Below are positions 43,791 to 52,661 of a DNA stretch of 64,000 nt, one piece after another. This DNA is from Agromyces cavernae (GTDB lineage: Bacteria > Actinomycetota > Actinomycetes > Actinomycetales > Microbacteriaceae), in NCBI RefSeq assembly GCF_021044935.1, contig NZ_JAJNMP010000001.1:1223732-1287731 (forward strand). The letters run 5' to 3'. A program made the translations under genes and the position numbers. Position 1 is the first letter of the stretch. Every line of letters begins with the position of its first letter. Below the pieces are notes generated by a model. That model was not told the DNA's origin, made no database searches, and saw only the letters and a program-made list of their open reading frames with translations.

Positions 43791-44405
43791 ATGGAATCGA
43801 GCAATACGGATGTGAGCCCCGATAACGAGGTGATAGAGCGGTCGGCGCGTGAGCCGGCCGTGTTCGCGACGTTGTACGACCGTCACGCGACGACAGTATT
43901 CCGGTATGCCGCACAGCGGCTGGGCGACGACGCTGCGGACGACGTGATGTCGGAGACGTTCTTGGTGGCGTTCGAGCGGCGGGCGGCCTACGACGTGGCC
44001 GTGGTCGATGCGCGCCCGTGGTTGCTGGGTATTGCCACTCGACTGATGCGTAAGCATGCCCGTTTGGAGGCGACGGCGTGGAAGGGGATGTCAGCGGACC
44101 TCGCGGCGCAGGTCGCCCCGGACCTTATCGACCTGGCCGGCGCACGTATTGACGCCCAACGCCTCACGCGGCGGCTGGCGAAGGCGCTGCGGCGACTGTC
44201 GGAGATCGATCGCGACACGCTGCTGCTCTACGCGTGGGGCGACCTCGACTACGCCTCGATCGCCGCAGCAATGCAAGTACCGGTCGGAACCGTGCGCTCA
44301 CGACTGAACCGGGCACGGCGCCAGCTGCGCCGCGCCGCGGGCATCGAAACCCTCGAACAGGAGACGGACCATGGACGAGCTGACACTGCTCCGCAACACG
44401 CGTGA
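43791..44405 (+). CDS. ECF-type sigma factor, copy 1 of a duplicated module
   Basis: A 204-aa ECF sigma factor. Region 2 has FATLYDRHATTVFRYAAQRL and VMSETFLVAFERR; region 4 has DRDTLLLYAWGDLDYASIAA and PVGTVRSRLNRARRQLRRA. Its last 35 nt overlap the next gene. By eye it shares about 60% identity with the sigma factor at 52.98-53.57 kb. No classic anti-sigma gene is nearby; the CU044_5270-type membrane protein takes that place, which suggests it regulates the sigma factor. Confidence 0.88.
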   Translation: MESSNTDVSPDNEVIERSAREPAVFATLYDRHATTVFRYAAQRLGDDAADDVMSETFLVAFERRAAYDVAVVDARPWLLGIATRLMRKHARLEATAWKGMSADLAAQVAPDLIDLAGARIDAQRLTRRLAKALRRLSEIDRDTLLLYAWGDLDYASIAAAMQVPVGTVRSRLNRARRQLRRAAGIETLEQETDHGRADTAPQHA

Positions 44406-45327
44406 CGAGTCGCGCGAACCGAGCCCGCAGGCCTTGACCGCGGGGCGGGCAGCGCTTCTCGGCCGCATCGCGGACGACGATGCGACTGACGCGACGGCGC
44501 ACCATCGGAAGAAGCGGCGGTGGATACCGCGGCTGACGTGGGCTGCTGCCGGAGTGGCCGCCGCGATGGCGGGTGTCCTTGTGGCGGGCAACGTCATCCT
44601 GAGCGCGCAGTCGGCCTACGCGAGCGACATGCTGCGTACCGCAGCCACCCAGACCATCCACTACGCAGATCTTGTGGCTGGCTCCGATCAGTACCTTCGT
44701 TCGCGCACGCACGCTCGCTGGGGGGTCTGCGATGACACGGGCTGTGAGCCGAACGACCAGATCCTGGACGTGTATATGCCCGCCGATCCCGAGGCGGAAT
44801 GGGTGCTCTACCGCGATTGGGGCAAGATGCCGGGAGTGCTCACCGGCGAGTCGATCGAGACGACGCGAGCGGTCGACGGGCGATTCTACGACCCTGAGTT
44901 TTCGTGGGTGAACGTCGACTACGCGGACATTCCCCTCGACGGCGCCGCAGCGTACGAGTGGATCGACGCCCAGTACGCTGGCGGATCGGTATCCCGCGAC
45001 GAAGACAACTTCGTGCGCATCACTGACATCCTGCGTTCCGGTCTAGTTCCGGCGCCACAGCGCGCAGCTCTCCTCGACGCACTGTCCCGCATTCCCGGCG
45101 TTACGGCCACCGACAACGTCGCAAATCTCGACGGCGTGACAGGAGTCGCGATCGGCCGAAACGAGATCCTCAGAGCGGGGGAACGCCAAGAAGTCATCAT
45201 CGATCCCGACACCGGACTCATCATCGGTCAACGGACCATGAGCGGCGCAACCTTCTTCGGATGGGGACCCAACCAGGAGATGTCGCTGACCGCGATCGAG
45301 ACAACCGTTGTGGACAACGCGCCATGA
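44371..45327 (+). CDS. CU044_5270-type membrane protein, partner of the sigma factor (copy 1)
   Basis: A 318-aa single-pass protein. A short cytoplasmic N-terminus (MDELTLLRNTRDESREPSP) and basic RHKK-rich stretch precede one membrane helix (about residues 53-80). The large extracytoplasmic domain ends with the family block IPGVTATDNVANLDGVTGVA, then VIIDPDTGLIIGQRT and SLTAIETTVVD. Family members follow ECF sigma genes in actinobacteria, so an anti-sigma or sensor role is likely but unproven. The start lies inside the sigma gene (35-nt overlap), pointing to translational coupling. Confidence 0.82.
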   Translation: MDELTLLRNTRDESREPSPQALTAGRAALLGRIADDDATDATAHHRKKRRWIPRLTWAAAGVAAAMAGVLVAGNVILSAQSAYASDMLRTAATQTIHYADLVAGSDQYLRSRTHARWGVCDDTGCEPNDQILDVYMPADPEAEWVLYRDWGKMPGVLTGESIETTRAVDGRFYDPEFSWVNVDYADIPLDGAAAYEWIDAQYAGGSVSRDEDNFVRITDILRSGLVPAPQRAALLDALSRIPGVTATDNVANLDGVTGVAIGRNEILRAGERQEVIIDPDTGLIIGQRTMSGATFFGWGPNQEMSLTAIETTVVDNAP

Positions 45328-45482
45328 GCACTCCGAGTCAGGAGGTGAACCCAGCCGCAGTTGTTCTTCCGCCGACATTCTCGGTCCCGGTCCCTCTTCC
45401 ACCTGCACCGACAAGCTGACGACACCAGTGCGCCCGCGGCGGTGACCGTCCCGGGCACACTCGCATTTGGGATGGCTTGCAA

Positions 45483-45504
45483 CCCCGCAGCTCACGCTGC
45501 GGGG
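45483..45504. terminator. Bidirectional hairpin between convergent genes
   Basis: Perfect 9-bp arms CCCCGCAGC/GCTGCGGGG around a 4-nt loop, 22 bp past the stop of the minus-strand small gene and downstream of the CU044_5270-type gene. Confidence 0.75.
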
Positions 45505-45526
45505 TCCCTCGCCCCCTTCTTCAGAC

Positions 45527-45664
45527 CTACTTCTTGCCCTTGCCCTTCTGGGAGAGAGCGCTGGCCGCTGCGGTCTTGGAGGCCGCCGATGTGCGGCCGT
45601 CACGCAACACCTTGCTTGCGGCGGTCGCGGCTTTGCTGGAGGTCTGCTTGCTGTTCTTTGCCAT
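45527..45664 (-). CDS. Conserved small basic protein
   Basis: A 45-aa lysine/alanine/serine-rich protein starting MAKNSKQTSSKAAT and ending in KGKGKK, with the middle ASKTAAASALSQ. I recognise this as a small basic protein type seen in many bacteria, without known function. ATG 45664 and a hairpin just after the stop support expression. The 243 bp between it and the next plus-strand gene hold nothing else I can see. Confidence 0.65.
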   Translation of the reverse strand: MAKNSKQTSSKAATAASKVLRDGRTSAASKTAAASALSQKGKGKK

Positions 45665-45907
45665 TGCGATTCCTCACGAGTCGGTGACGTCGGCGCGCGT
45701 CGTCCGACACGCAGAAGCTATCTGGCGCCACTGACATCCGAGGCTGCCGGTCGAAGCGATCGGCTGATGCGCAGTAACGGATCCCTCGACGAGACAGAGC
45801 AGGCCGGATTGCCTGGGCGTTCCTACGCTGCTTTGGAAGCAGACTCTTACGCCCTGTAGGCGGAGCATGTGTTTCGCCCGCTGGCAGGGCCGTGACAGAA
45901 TCCCGTC

Positions 45908-46501
45908 GTGCACGTTGACGGACGCATTGTCGGCCAGGCCCTTTCCAAGCGAACTCGCCCGCTCCTACGCGAACTCGGTTTCCATCGCTTCCAAGGACGC
46001 AACGCTTGGCGGCGAACGGACCTGACGGTGGACCTGATCTCGTTCCGGTCAATGTCCGCGTTCGTGGCTGAAGGGGTCGGCTGCACCACCTACTCGTTCG
46101 GCTGCAACGTGGGCGTGTACTACCCGGCACTCGATACCCCGGAGCCGGTCGAATGGCCCCGCGACTACAACCTGACGTTTCGCGGGATCCTCGGCAAGAC
46201 CGTCCGCCAGCCCTTCTTTCATCCCTTCGGACGCCAGAATCGCAGTGACCGGCCCGACGTCTGGTATGTCCTCGACGATGGCAGCAACCTTGATGAAGTT
46301 GCCGACGACGCCGTCCTGGCGATGCGCGACCAAGGCCTAGCTTTCATCGACCGACACAGTGATCCAAGGCAGGCGATGCAATCACTACTCACCCAAGAGG
46401 GCAGCAATCCTGACTTCGGAATGCTCGGAGTGATGGCCGGAGGACTTGGCTCGCCATCCCGCGTCAGCGCAATGGCCCGTCTTCATTCGCTGGTGGACTG
46501 A
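45908..46501 (+). CDS. DUF4304-like protein
   Basis: A 197-aa soluble protein. The N-terminus reads like DUF4304 (ALSKRTRPLLRELGFHRFQGRNAWRR), with the aromatic beta strands that follow (TYSFGCNVGVYYPAL). DUF4304 proteins are orphan hypotheticals. GTG 45908 is used. No neighbours suggest a role. Confidence 0.6.
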   Translation: MHVDGRIVGQALSKRTRPLLRELGFHRFQGRNAWRRTDLTVDLISFRSMSAFVAEGVGCTTYSFGCNVGVYYPALDTPEPVEWPRDYNLTFRGILGKTVRQPFFHPFGRQNRSDRPDVWYVLDDGSNLDEVADDAVLAMRDQGLAFIDRHSDPRQAMQSLLTQEGSNPDFGMLGVMAGGLGSPSRVSAMARLHSLVD

Positions 46502-46572
46502 CGTATCGTCATACGCACCCGCGACGCATCGTGCGTTTGCCGTTGCCAGTTGTCTCGAATGATGGGTCCGAG

Positions 46573-47100
46573 TCACTCCGGCGGGTCGAACGTTACCTCG
46601 TCGGTTCGATAGACCTCAGATCCGTCCTCCGGCAGGATCTGAACGACGATGTCGGTCAGCGCATCGTCGCTGGGCCGACCGTCGGGACCAAGTGCACCCG
46701 GCTCTTCATCCCACGCAACAATTGTCGAGCGAACGGCATAGCGCCCCTCGGCAAGTGGGATGCGCAGCGGTGCGTTTGACGACAAGCCGACGTACTCGAT
46801 ACCGCTCAACCGGGCTTCACCGCCGGACACAACGAGCAAGTAGGGCTCGCTTGTGACGACCTCGTACGGACATTCTCGATCCGAGAGGGCCTCCGCTGAG
46901 GACGTGACTCGCACGCCCCAGGCGCCGTCGGACCCGATGTTGAGAGGCACGAGATCACCCGTGGCGATGGCGCCCAGCAAGCGCTCATTGACGTGCGTCT
47001 CCCAGGAGTCGTAGTCGTCAACTGCGCTGAAGGCCGCAGGGCACCACAGACCGAGCATTCCCGCGTCGGTCCGCACCGTCACGATTTCACTGATTGCCAC
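46573..47100 (-). CDS. Hypothetical soluble protein
   Basis: A 175-aa acidic protein with no recognised family. It has a beta-rich pattern (GAWGVRVTSSAEAL, YLLVVSGGEARLSGIEYV) and an acidic C-terminus. Proteins with this look occur among immunity-type and other solitary cytosolic hypotheticals, but I see no toxin partner. GTG 47100 is used. The 255 bp to the next gene contain no clear feature. Confidence 0.5.
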   Translation of the reverse strand: MAISEIVTVRTDAGMLGLWCPAAFSAVDDYDSWETHVNERLLGAIATGDLVPLNIGSDGAWGVRVTSSAEALSDRECPYEVVTSEPYLLVVSGGEARLSGIEYVGLSSNAPLRIPLAEGRYAVRSTIVAWDEEPGALGPDGRPSDDALTDIVVQILPEDGSEVYRTDEVTFDPPE

Positions 47101-47355
47101 GGCTGCAGTCTAGGTGCCACATAGCCGGCACACCTCGACCGAATTTTCCCTGCTGCCGTCCTCCTGACGGCCGAATTGCCCGCTGCGGGATCGGCTTGCA
47201 GGCGCCTGAACGACCGCGGTTACAGAGTGGAAGCGCAGCGGTGAGCGCGAATTGTATCCGTCAGTCCGCCACTCGTCTTCCGTGCCCGCCCGGGCGACAG
47301 CCGGCACGGCGGATGGCAGGATCCAATCGGCCCGGTCTGTGAATTTGAACCGAGG

Positions 47356-48150
47356 ATGGTGATCACGGTGCCTGATCAGAATGACTGGCGTTTTTGCATC
47401 AAGTGTCACGAGCTGTTCTACAACGGCTACAAGGACTCCGGCCCGCGCAGCACAGGGGTGTGCCCGGCTGGGGAAGGGCATGTCCAGAAAGGCTTCAACT
47501 TCGTCATGCCCTACGGTGGAGCTGAAACCGCTACTGCCCAGGCAAACTGGGACTACTGCGTGCACTGCTACGCAATGTTCTTCAGCGGTTACGGACCCGA
47601 GAAAATGGGCGTTTGCCCGTCGCCGGCGGGCAAGCATGAGGCGCACCCCGACGCCTTCCGATTTGTGATCCCGCACGACGTGGCGGAAACACCGACGATG
47701 CAAGCACGGTGGGACTTCTGCGTGCACTGCTTCACGATGTTCTTTAGTGGATACGGCCCGGGGAACATGGGGAAGTGTCCGACACCACACGGAGTCCACG
47801 AAGCACATCCAGATGCCTACAGGTTCGTGCTACCGCATCCGATTCGACCGAAGGCGTGGCTCGAGGATCAGCATCTCATCTCGGGAGATGGCGACATCCA
47901 CCTTCTTGGCGATGGCTGGACGCCCAACGCTGTCGTGAGGTGGGCTTATAGCTACGAGTACCCGGGCCTCGATGGAGTGAGGCACAACGGTTTTGCGGAC
48001 TTCGCCGACACGGAGCCGCTGAATACTGGCGATTCTGGGAGCCTATTCACCGTCTGGGACGCGGATCCCAAGTGGTTCAACATCGTGGTCCAGTTCAAGG
48101 ACGGCCAAACTGGTGAAGGCCTCAGCGCAAGCACTCGGCAGCGCGTCTAG
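47356..48150 (+). CDS. Protein with three tandem CxxC repeats and a C-terminal beta domain
   Basis: A 264-aa protein. Three repeats of about 45 residues each have the pattern W-x-[FY]-C-x-x-C-x-x-[LM]-F-[FY]-x-G-Y ... C-P ... H ... F-x-[FV]-[MIL]-P: for example WRFCIKCHELFYNGY, WDYCVHCYAMFFSGYG and WDFCVHCFTMFFSGYG. The cysteines and histidines suggest one bound metal per repeat. The last 100 residues are hydrophilic and beta-rich. There is no signal peptide. ATG 47356 is used; GTG 47368 is possible. Function unknown. Confidence 0.65.
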   Translation: MVITVPDQNDWRFCIKCHELFYNGYKDSGPRSTGVCPAGEGHVQKGFNFVMPYGGAETATAQANWDYCVHCYAMFFSGYGPEKMGVCPSPAGKHEAHPDAFRFVIPHDVAETPTMQARWDFCVHCFTMFFSGYGPGNMGKCPTPHGVHEAHPDAYRFVLPHPIRPKAWLEDQHLISGDGDIHLLGDGWTPNAVVRWAYSYEYPGLDGVRHNGFADFADTEPLNTGDSGSLFTVWDADPKWFNIVVQFKDGQTGEGLSASTRQRV

Positions 48151-48230
48151 TAGGCACCTGTCGAGACCATCATGACGAGGATGCTGGCAGCTGCATGACC
48201 ATCGGCTGCCGGGACACCGAGCCGCCAGAT

Positions 48231-48299
48231 AGCGATCACAGAACGCCGCCATTTACCGCCGAAAGTCACGGCGGTAAATGGCGGCGTTCTGTGATCGCT
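48231..48299. terminator. Very long bidirectional hairpin
   Basis: Perfect 30-bp arms (48231-48260 and 48270-48299) around the 9-nt loop gaaagtcac, in the gap between the convergent genes ending at 48150 and 48342. It would end both transcripts. Arms this long are far beyond need. Confidence 0.85.
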
Positions 48300-48341
48300 C
48301 TGTGTCCTAGGTTCCCGCGCCGTAAACGACTGTTTTCGGGG

Positions 48342-48962
48342 CTACCCCTGCTGCTTCCGTTCCATCTCGAGGCGCTCCCTGTCAAGACGCTGTCGTTCGA
48401 TCAAGTCGTCCCAGCGAGCGCTCCTGTCCCTCGCGCGCTGCGCGGCCGCCGAGATCCTGTCCATGTAGACCATCACCTCGCTTGTCGCCATCTCCCGATC
48501 GGGTTCGCGTGCAGCCTCATCGTGCACGCCATCCGGCAAACGGAAATACCAATCCAGATAGTTGCGCGCCCACGAAGTACCCGCTGACTCTTTGATCGCC
48601 CTTTCGAGAGACCCTGCGACGACGTTCGCCATCTCATGGGACGCAGCGTCCGGAGCAAGCCGGACCACAAGGTGGCGCCGGAAGCCCTGTCGATATCCCG
48701 TTCGTTCTGCACCGACCAGGCCGCGATTGCGTCGGTAGTGGATAGAGCTCGATCGCCGGCCCTCCATGAACAGGTGCGCAGTTTCAATCTCACCCCGCGC
48801 GGCGAGCGTTGAGGTCGCTCGGCGAAACGACGACATCTCGCTAGCAGTCGTCCCGAATCCCAGCGCGGGCGCCTCGTACCAGCAGAGCGGCGGGAGTTCT
48901 TCTTCCCGTTGTCGCAACGCATGGATGATTCGACGCTGCATCTTGCCGAGTCCGCGGCTCAC
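48342..48962 (-). CDS. Hypothetical protein with helical, basic N-terminus
   Basis: A 206-aa soluble protein. It begins SRGLGKMQRRIIHALRQREE and has a wing-like segment (SSFRRATSTLAARGEIETA), as in the winged-helix part of replication or regulator proteins; the C-terminus is a charged coiled coil (RQRLDRERLEMERKQQ). GTG 48962 is used. I know such starts in actinobacterial hypotheticals but no function. Confidence 0.55.
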   Translation of the reverse strand: MSRGLGKMQRRIIHALRQREEELPPLCWYEAPALGFGTTASEMSSFRRATSTLAARGEIETAHLFMEGRRSSSIHYRRNRGLVGAERTGYRQGFRRHLVVRLAPDAASHEMANVVAGSLERAIKESAGTSWARNYLDWYFRLPDGVHDEAAREPDREMATSEVMVYMDRISAAAQRARDRSARWDDLIERQRLDRERLEMERKQQG

Positions 48963-49106
48963 GGATCTAAGTGTTGCAGGTATCCGCGGAGGTGTCGGTG
49001 AAACGGTCGATGGTAGTTAGTAGGAACGAAGCGGCCCGCCTCTGCTACCAACAGGGCGGGCCGGGAATCTTCGTCACCAGCACTCTCGAAAAGGCAAGGA
49101 GAAGAT

Positions 49107-49256
49107 GTGAGCATCATAAGCCCCAGACGGGGCAAGGCAAGCACCCGCGGCAAGGCGGTCTTCGAGGCGAAGGTGAAGATTCGCCTGAGTCTCGAGGTGG
49201 TGTTGGCCGTCGGCGTCGGCACGATACCGTTCTGGATCATTGCTCTGCAGCGCTGA
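49107..49256 (+). CDS. Tiny single-helix membrane protein
   Basis: A 49-aa protein: basic first half (SPRRGKASTRGKAVFEAKVK) and one membrane helix (VVLAVGVGTIPFWIIAL). aggag lies 9 nt before GTG 49107. A weak hairpin (49294-49325) follows. No relatives are recalled. Confidence 0.5.
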   Translation: MSIISPRRGKASTRGKAVFEAKVKIRLSLEVVLAVGVGTIPFWIIALQR

Positions 49257-49458
49257 TCGGTCGACCCGTTCGACCGCTCGATCGAGGCTCCTCGAGGGCC
49301 GGCGACCTACTCGTCGACGGCCCTCCATTCCACAAGATTCCGCAATGCAGAACCGGTGCGGTATCCGCTTCCGAACGTCCCTTGGCAGACCGGCTTTCGG
49401 GCAAGCCATGGAGAACCCTGGGTGCGGGTCGTTTTCCCGCGTGGTTAGGCTGACGGGC

Positions 49459-50106
49459 ATGACCCAGCGGAGCCCGCTCGTTACGGCCGCGAGCTCGATC
49501 GCGCTGGTTCGGATGGTCGAGGGTGTGCTGTGCATTGCGGTTCTCGCGCTTGCCTACGGCCTACGCGTTGCGGCCGGCGACAGCAACCTCTTCGACTACT
49601 TCGGGTATTTCACCAACCAGACCAGTCTTCTCGCAAGCGTCGCGCTGATCGCCACTGGCATGTTCGCCATCCTCGGACGACACGTGCCGGGTTGGCTGTC
49701 CACGCAGCGAGGAATCGCGACCGCGTGCCTGCTCGTTGTCGCGGTCGTCTACAACGTCCTTGTGCCCGGCGCAGGGTCCGCACCACCCTGGGTGAGCGTC
49801 ATCCTCCACGTCGTGTTCCCCATCGCTGTCACGCTCGACTGGGCGCTCGTCGGAGACCGTCCGCCCCTGTCTTGGCGGCGGCTCTGGGTCGTCCTCCCGT
49901 ACCCGCTCCTCTGGGTGGGAGTCGTCCTCGCTCGCGGCGCAACCGACGGATGGGTCCCGTACGGCTTCCTCCTTCCTGAACGAGGACTCCTCTCCCTCAC
50001 CGCCCATGTCGTCGGACTGCTCGGCGCACTGCTCGCGGCCGGCGCCCTGGTCTGGGCCGCCAGCCGGCTGCACGTACCTCGGCCGATCCCCACGCTTCCG
50101 CGGTAG
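49459..50106 (+). CDS. Pr6Pr-family membrane protein
   Basis: A 215-aa protein with about six hydrophobic helices and the family's loop FDYFGYFTNQTSLLAS after helix 1. Pr6Pr proteins resemble FAR-17a/AIG1-like integral membrane proteins; bacterial members have no known function. ATG 49459 is used. The tail is short and basic. Confidence 0.75.
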   Translation: MTQRSPLVTAASSIALVRMVEGVLCIAVLALAYGLRVAAGDSNLFDYFGYFTNQTSLLASVALIATGMFAILGRHVPGWLSTQRGIATACLLVVAVVYNVLVPGAGSAPPWVSVILHVVFPIAVTLDWALVGDRPPLSWRRLWVVLPYPLLWVGVVLARGATDGWVPYGFLLPERGLLSLTAHVVGLLGALLAAGALVWAASRLHVPRPIPTLPR

Positions 50107-50194
50107 GGCGATCCCGGCGCTGCGTGCATGGGACGGCAATCGCATGATCGATGTGGGTGACCAACGGCTCCGGGAGATCGCATACGCTCGGGCC

Positions 50195-50695
50195 ATGTCG
50201 CGAAGATTTCCGCTGGCCGTCCGATCAACGGTTGGCTTGATGGGCGGGCTCGTTTCCGTGGGGCTGCTGGCGGGGTGCAGCCTCTTCGAGCTGAAGTTGT
50301 CGTCTCCCCCCGAGGTCGAGACAGCGAACCTGCAGATCTCAGCTGAGAAGCTCAAGTCCTTCGACGGCTACTGCGGAATCGGAGTGAAAGTCGAGAACGT
50401 CAGCACAACGCCGATCGAGTTCGCCGACAGCGACCTTGCGGTCTTCGGCGGCTCAAGCTCGACCGAGTGGCATACTCCGTTCAACGACGGCTCCAACGCG
50501 AAGGAGTTCACGGGGTACGCGATCGGAGAGTTCCCCTCGATCATCGAGCCGGGCGCGAGCGCTACGCATGCCTTCGTCGTGTACTGCAAGGAAAGCCGGA
50601 CGTATACGGTCACCGTCGCCTCACTCGACGGCGACAGCGCCTCATTCGATTTCACCGGTAAGCATCTACCTACGCCGAGACCGCCAGGCGGTTGA
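50195..50695 (+). CDS. Predicted lipoprotein
   Basis: A 166-aa exported protein with a twin-Arg-like but unremarkable basic start, a hydrophobic segment and lipobox LLAGC (Cys near residue 29). The mature domain is beta-rich with an immunoglobulin-like look (CGIGVKVENVSTTPIEF, IEPGASATHAFVVYC); two cysteines may pair. ATG 50195 is used. No family is recognised. Confidence 0.65.
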   Translation: MSRRFPLAVRSTVGLMGGLVSVGLLAGCSLFELKLSSPPEVETANLQISAEKLKSFDGYCGIGVKVENVSTTPIEFADSDLAVFGGSSSTEWHTPFNDGSNAKEFTGYAIGEFPSIIEPGASATHAFVVYCKESRTYTVTVASLDGDSASFDFTGKHLPTPRPPGG

Positions 50696-50696
50696 C

Positions 50697-50801
50697 ATGG
50701 GCGCAACGACGACCGGCGATCGGGCTCCGGCGGTCTCCGGCCATAGATGGGTGAACGGCACCTATGTGAGGGCCACTCCTAAACGGCGTGGCGTTTCGTG
50801 A
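50697..50801 (+). CDS. Possible 34-aa small ORF
   Basis: Starts 1 nt after the lipoprotein stop and ends VSGHRWVNGTYVRATPKRRG, a basic HxW-x-NGTYV-R pattern like the tails of some small or surface proteins. It may be a real small gene or a fragment. Evidence is thin. Confidence 0.25.
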   Translation: MGATTTGDRAPAVSGHRWVNGTYVRATPKRRGVS

Positions 50802-50851
50802 CCAGTGCGAGCCTCATTTTCCGAGCCGGTCGATGGCGATAGATTCGCCGC

Positions 50852-51385
50852 ATGATGAAGACCCGAACTGGCCGCGTCGCCCTCACCGCGCTGCTCACGC
50901 TTTCTGCTTTCGCGCTCGTCGGCTGCACCGCTGCGGCTGCCGATGAGCCCACCCCGACGGCCACCGCGACAGTGAAACTGCCGACCGCCCAGGCTCCGAC
51001 GCCGACCTCGACCGCGCCGGCGCCGACCCCTCAACCGGCGGATGCCGCGCCTGCCGCGATCGTGTACGGTGCGGACGTCGACCTCGACACCGTGGAGTAT
51101 CCGGACACCCTGCAGGGCGATGAGCTCGCTAACGCACGCGAATGGATGGAGACAAATGCCATCACGGCGCAGTGCATGAAGGAGAAGGGGTACGACTACA
51201 CCTTCATCCCGTACTGGGCTTGGAGCGCCGGGCCGAGCTGGATTGCGGCGCTGCCCGAGGATCAACAGGCGGCCGCCGGGGTAGCGCTCGACGGTACCGG
51301 CCAGACCCCCGGCGACTACCGGTGGGAGGACGCTGGCTGCTGGGGCTACGCCGTACACGTCATGGGCAACGACGACGCCCACTGA
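50852..51385 (+). CDS. Predicted lipoprotein, possibly frameshifted at its 3' end
   Basis: A 177-aa protein with lipobox ALVGC (Cys near residue 25), a Pro/Thr/Ala-rich spacer of about 40 residues, and a globular part with WMETNAITAQCMKEKGYDY and EDAGCWGYAVHV, where two cysteines may pair. It stops at NDDAH. In the +1 frame the sequence continues from about 51375 as a protein-like stretch (DADEVLAQVTTWESMSPEER ... CFNAAEGAFDE) to a stop at 51489, so a 1-nt change in the GACGAC tract may have truncated it. Confidence 0.65.
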   Translation: MMKTRTGRVALTALLTLSAFALVGCTAAAADEPTPTATATVKLPTAQAPTPTSTAPAPTPQPADAAPAAIVYGADVDLDTVEYPDTLQGDELANAREWMETNAITAQCMKEKGYDYTFIPYWAWSAGPSWIAALPEDQQAAAGVALDGTGQTPGDYRWEDAGCWGYAVHVMGNDDAH

Positions 51386-51483
51386 CGCGGACGAGGTGCT
51401 GGCGCAGGTCACAACTTGGGAATCCATGTCCCCGGAGGAACGCCAGTTCCAGCTCTGCTTCAACGCCGCTGAAGGAGCGTTCG

Positions 51484-51861
51484 ATGAGTGAAACGCGGGT
51501 CGCTCCCGTCATCCGGAGCCCATTCCCCTGGCTCATGCTGACGTTCGGGCTGGGCGCGATCGTCCTCGTTCTTCCGATTGCAATCATGCTTGAAGGCGTG
51601 ATGGTTGCGAACAACTACGCCTCCCTGCCTGGCGGAACAGCGGCGGGGCACGCGGCCGAGGCTATGTTCTCGGTGGGCTTGGGTGGGTTCCTGAGCGCGA
51701 TCATCGTCGTCGCCTGCGCAGGTGTGGCAGGCATCATCGCCCATCATGGCCGACTCTCGGTGTTGGTGACCATCGTTCTGGGAACGGTCCTCATATTGCT
51801 CGTAACGCTGCCGTTCGCATGGCTGTTCATCCAGCCTGTAGGAGGAGCGTGGCTGGCATAG
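51484..51861 (+). CDS. Small multi-helix membrane protein
   Basis: A 125-aa protein with about three helices (residues 12-40, 58-85, 92-118). gaaggag precedes ATG 51484. No family is recognised. It follows the lipoprotein closely and may be expressed with it. Confidence 0.6.
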   Translation: MSETRVAPVIRSPFPWLMLTFGLGAIVLVLPIAIMLEGVMVANNYASLPGGTAAGHAAEAMFSVGLGGFLSAIIVVACAGVAGIIAHHGRLSVLVTIVLGTVLILLVTLPFAWLFIQPVGGAWLA

Positions 51862-51953
51862 GTCAAGGCCACGTTTGAAAGTCACCGCTCGCAGGGTGGC
51901 ATGGCCGGCGGGTGGCCCGCACGACGATCCGCTTGAGGGCACGGGCGGGTTCG

Positions 51954-52358
51954 TCAGTCCGACCGGGTCATGGTGAATGTGACCGCGGTGCCGCCCGGGC
52001 GGAAGTCGCCAGCCAAACGGATGAGGTTTCGCTGGGCTATCCATCCGTGCTCGCGTGATGCGGCATGGTCGACGGTTTCAACGAACAACTCGAACCGCCG
52101 CTCGCCCCTTTCTCGGGCCAGCCAAGCAAGTACTTCTTCGACTGAGTCCGCTCCAGTAATTCGCTGCGGATCATGCTGGGCCGCCTGCTCGACGTCGTCC
52201 CCGGTCCAGAAGCAGACCCAGTAGACCGACGCGTCTTGCTGCTGCGCTTCGAAGTACGACTCATCCCATTCGGCCTGCATCCGACCCCCTATGCCGACTT
52301 CGACGCTAGCGCCGTACTCACGTTCCAGCCACTGGGTATGGGTCGGCATGCGCTTCAT
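51954..52358 (-). CDS. Hypothetical soluble protein
   Basis: A 134-aa protein, Trp- and acid-rich (WDESYFEAQQQDASVYWVCFW and VEEVLAWLARERGERRFELF), with a predicted alpha/beta pattern. ATG 52358 is used. No family or partner is recognised. Confidence 0.5.
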   Translation of the reverse strand: MKRMPTHTQWLEREYGASVEVGIGGRMQAEWDESYFEAQQQDASVYWVCFWTGDDVEQAAQHDPQRITGADSVEEVLAWLARERGERRFELFVETVDHAASREHGWIAQRNLIRLAGDFRPGGTAVTFTMTRSD

Positions 52359-52469
52359 CGCGTTTGGGATCTCCCTGCTGCCTTGAAGGATCCGCTAATG
52401 GGGTTGCACGGGGCCGAGTTGTGTCAGTCTCGTGTCCGAGCCGAGTTGGATTGCAGACTCCACCTCGGG

Positions 52470-52661
52470 CTACTTACCAAGCCCCGATCGGCGCGCGTCT
52501 GCGTCGCCGTCGATCGGGCCTGCGTCCCATATCTCCCGGCGGTATCGAACGACGTAGACGATGAGGTAAACGACGCCCGCGATGAACGCGACGCAGATGA
52601 CCAACCAGACGATGAAAAACGCGACCGCCACCGCATCGAAGAACGGGTCATCCAAGAACAT
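52470..52661 (-). CDS. Small single-helix membrane protein
   Basis: A 63-aa protein with one long hydrophobic segment (AVAVAFFIVWLVICVAFIAG and on) and a charged C-terminus. ATG 52661 is used. The 315 bp between it and the next gene contain only remnants: a short plus-strand coding-like stretch near 52690-52770 and AT-richer sequence before the sigma gene. Confidence 0.5.
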   Translation of the reverse strand: MFLDDPFFDAVAVAFFIVWLVICVAFIAGVVYLIVYVVRYRREIWDAGPIDGDADARRSGLGK

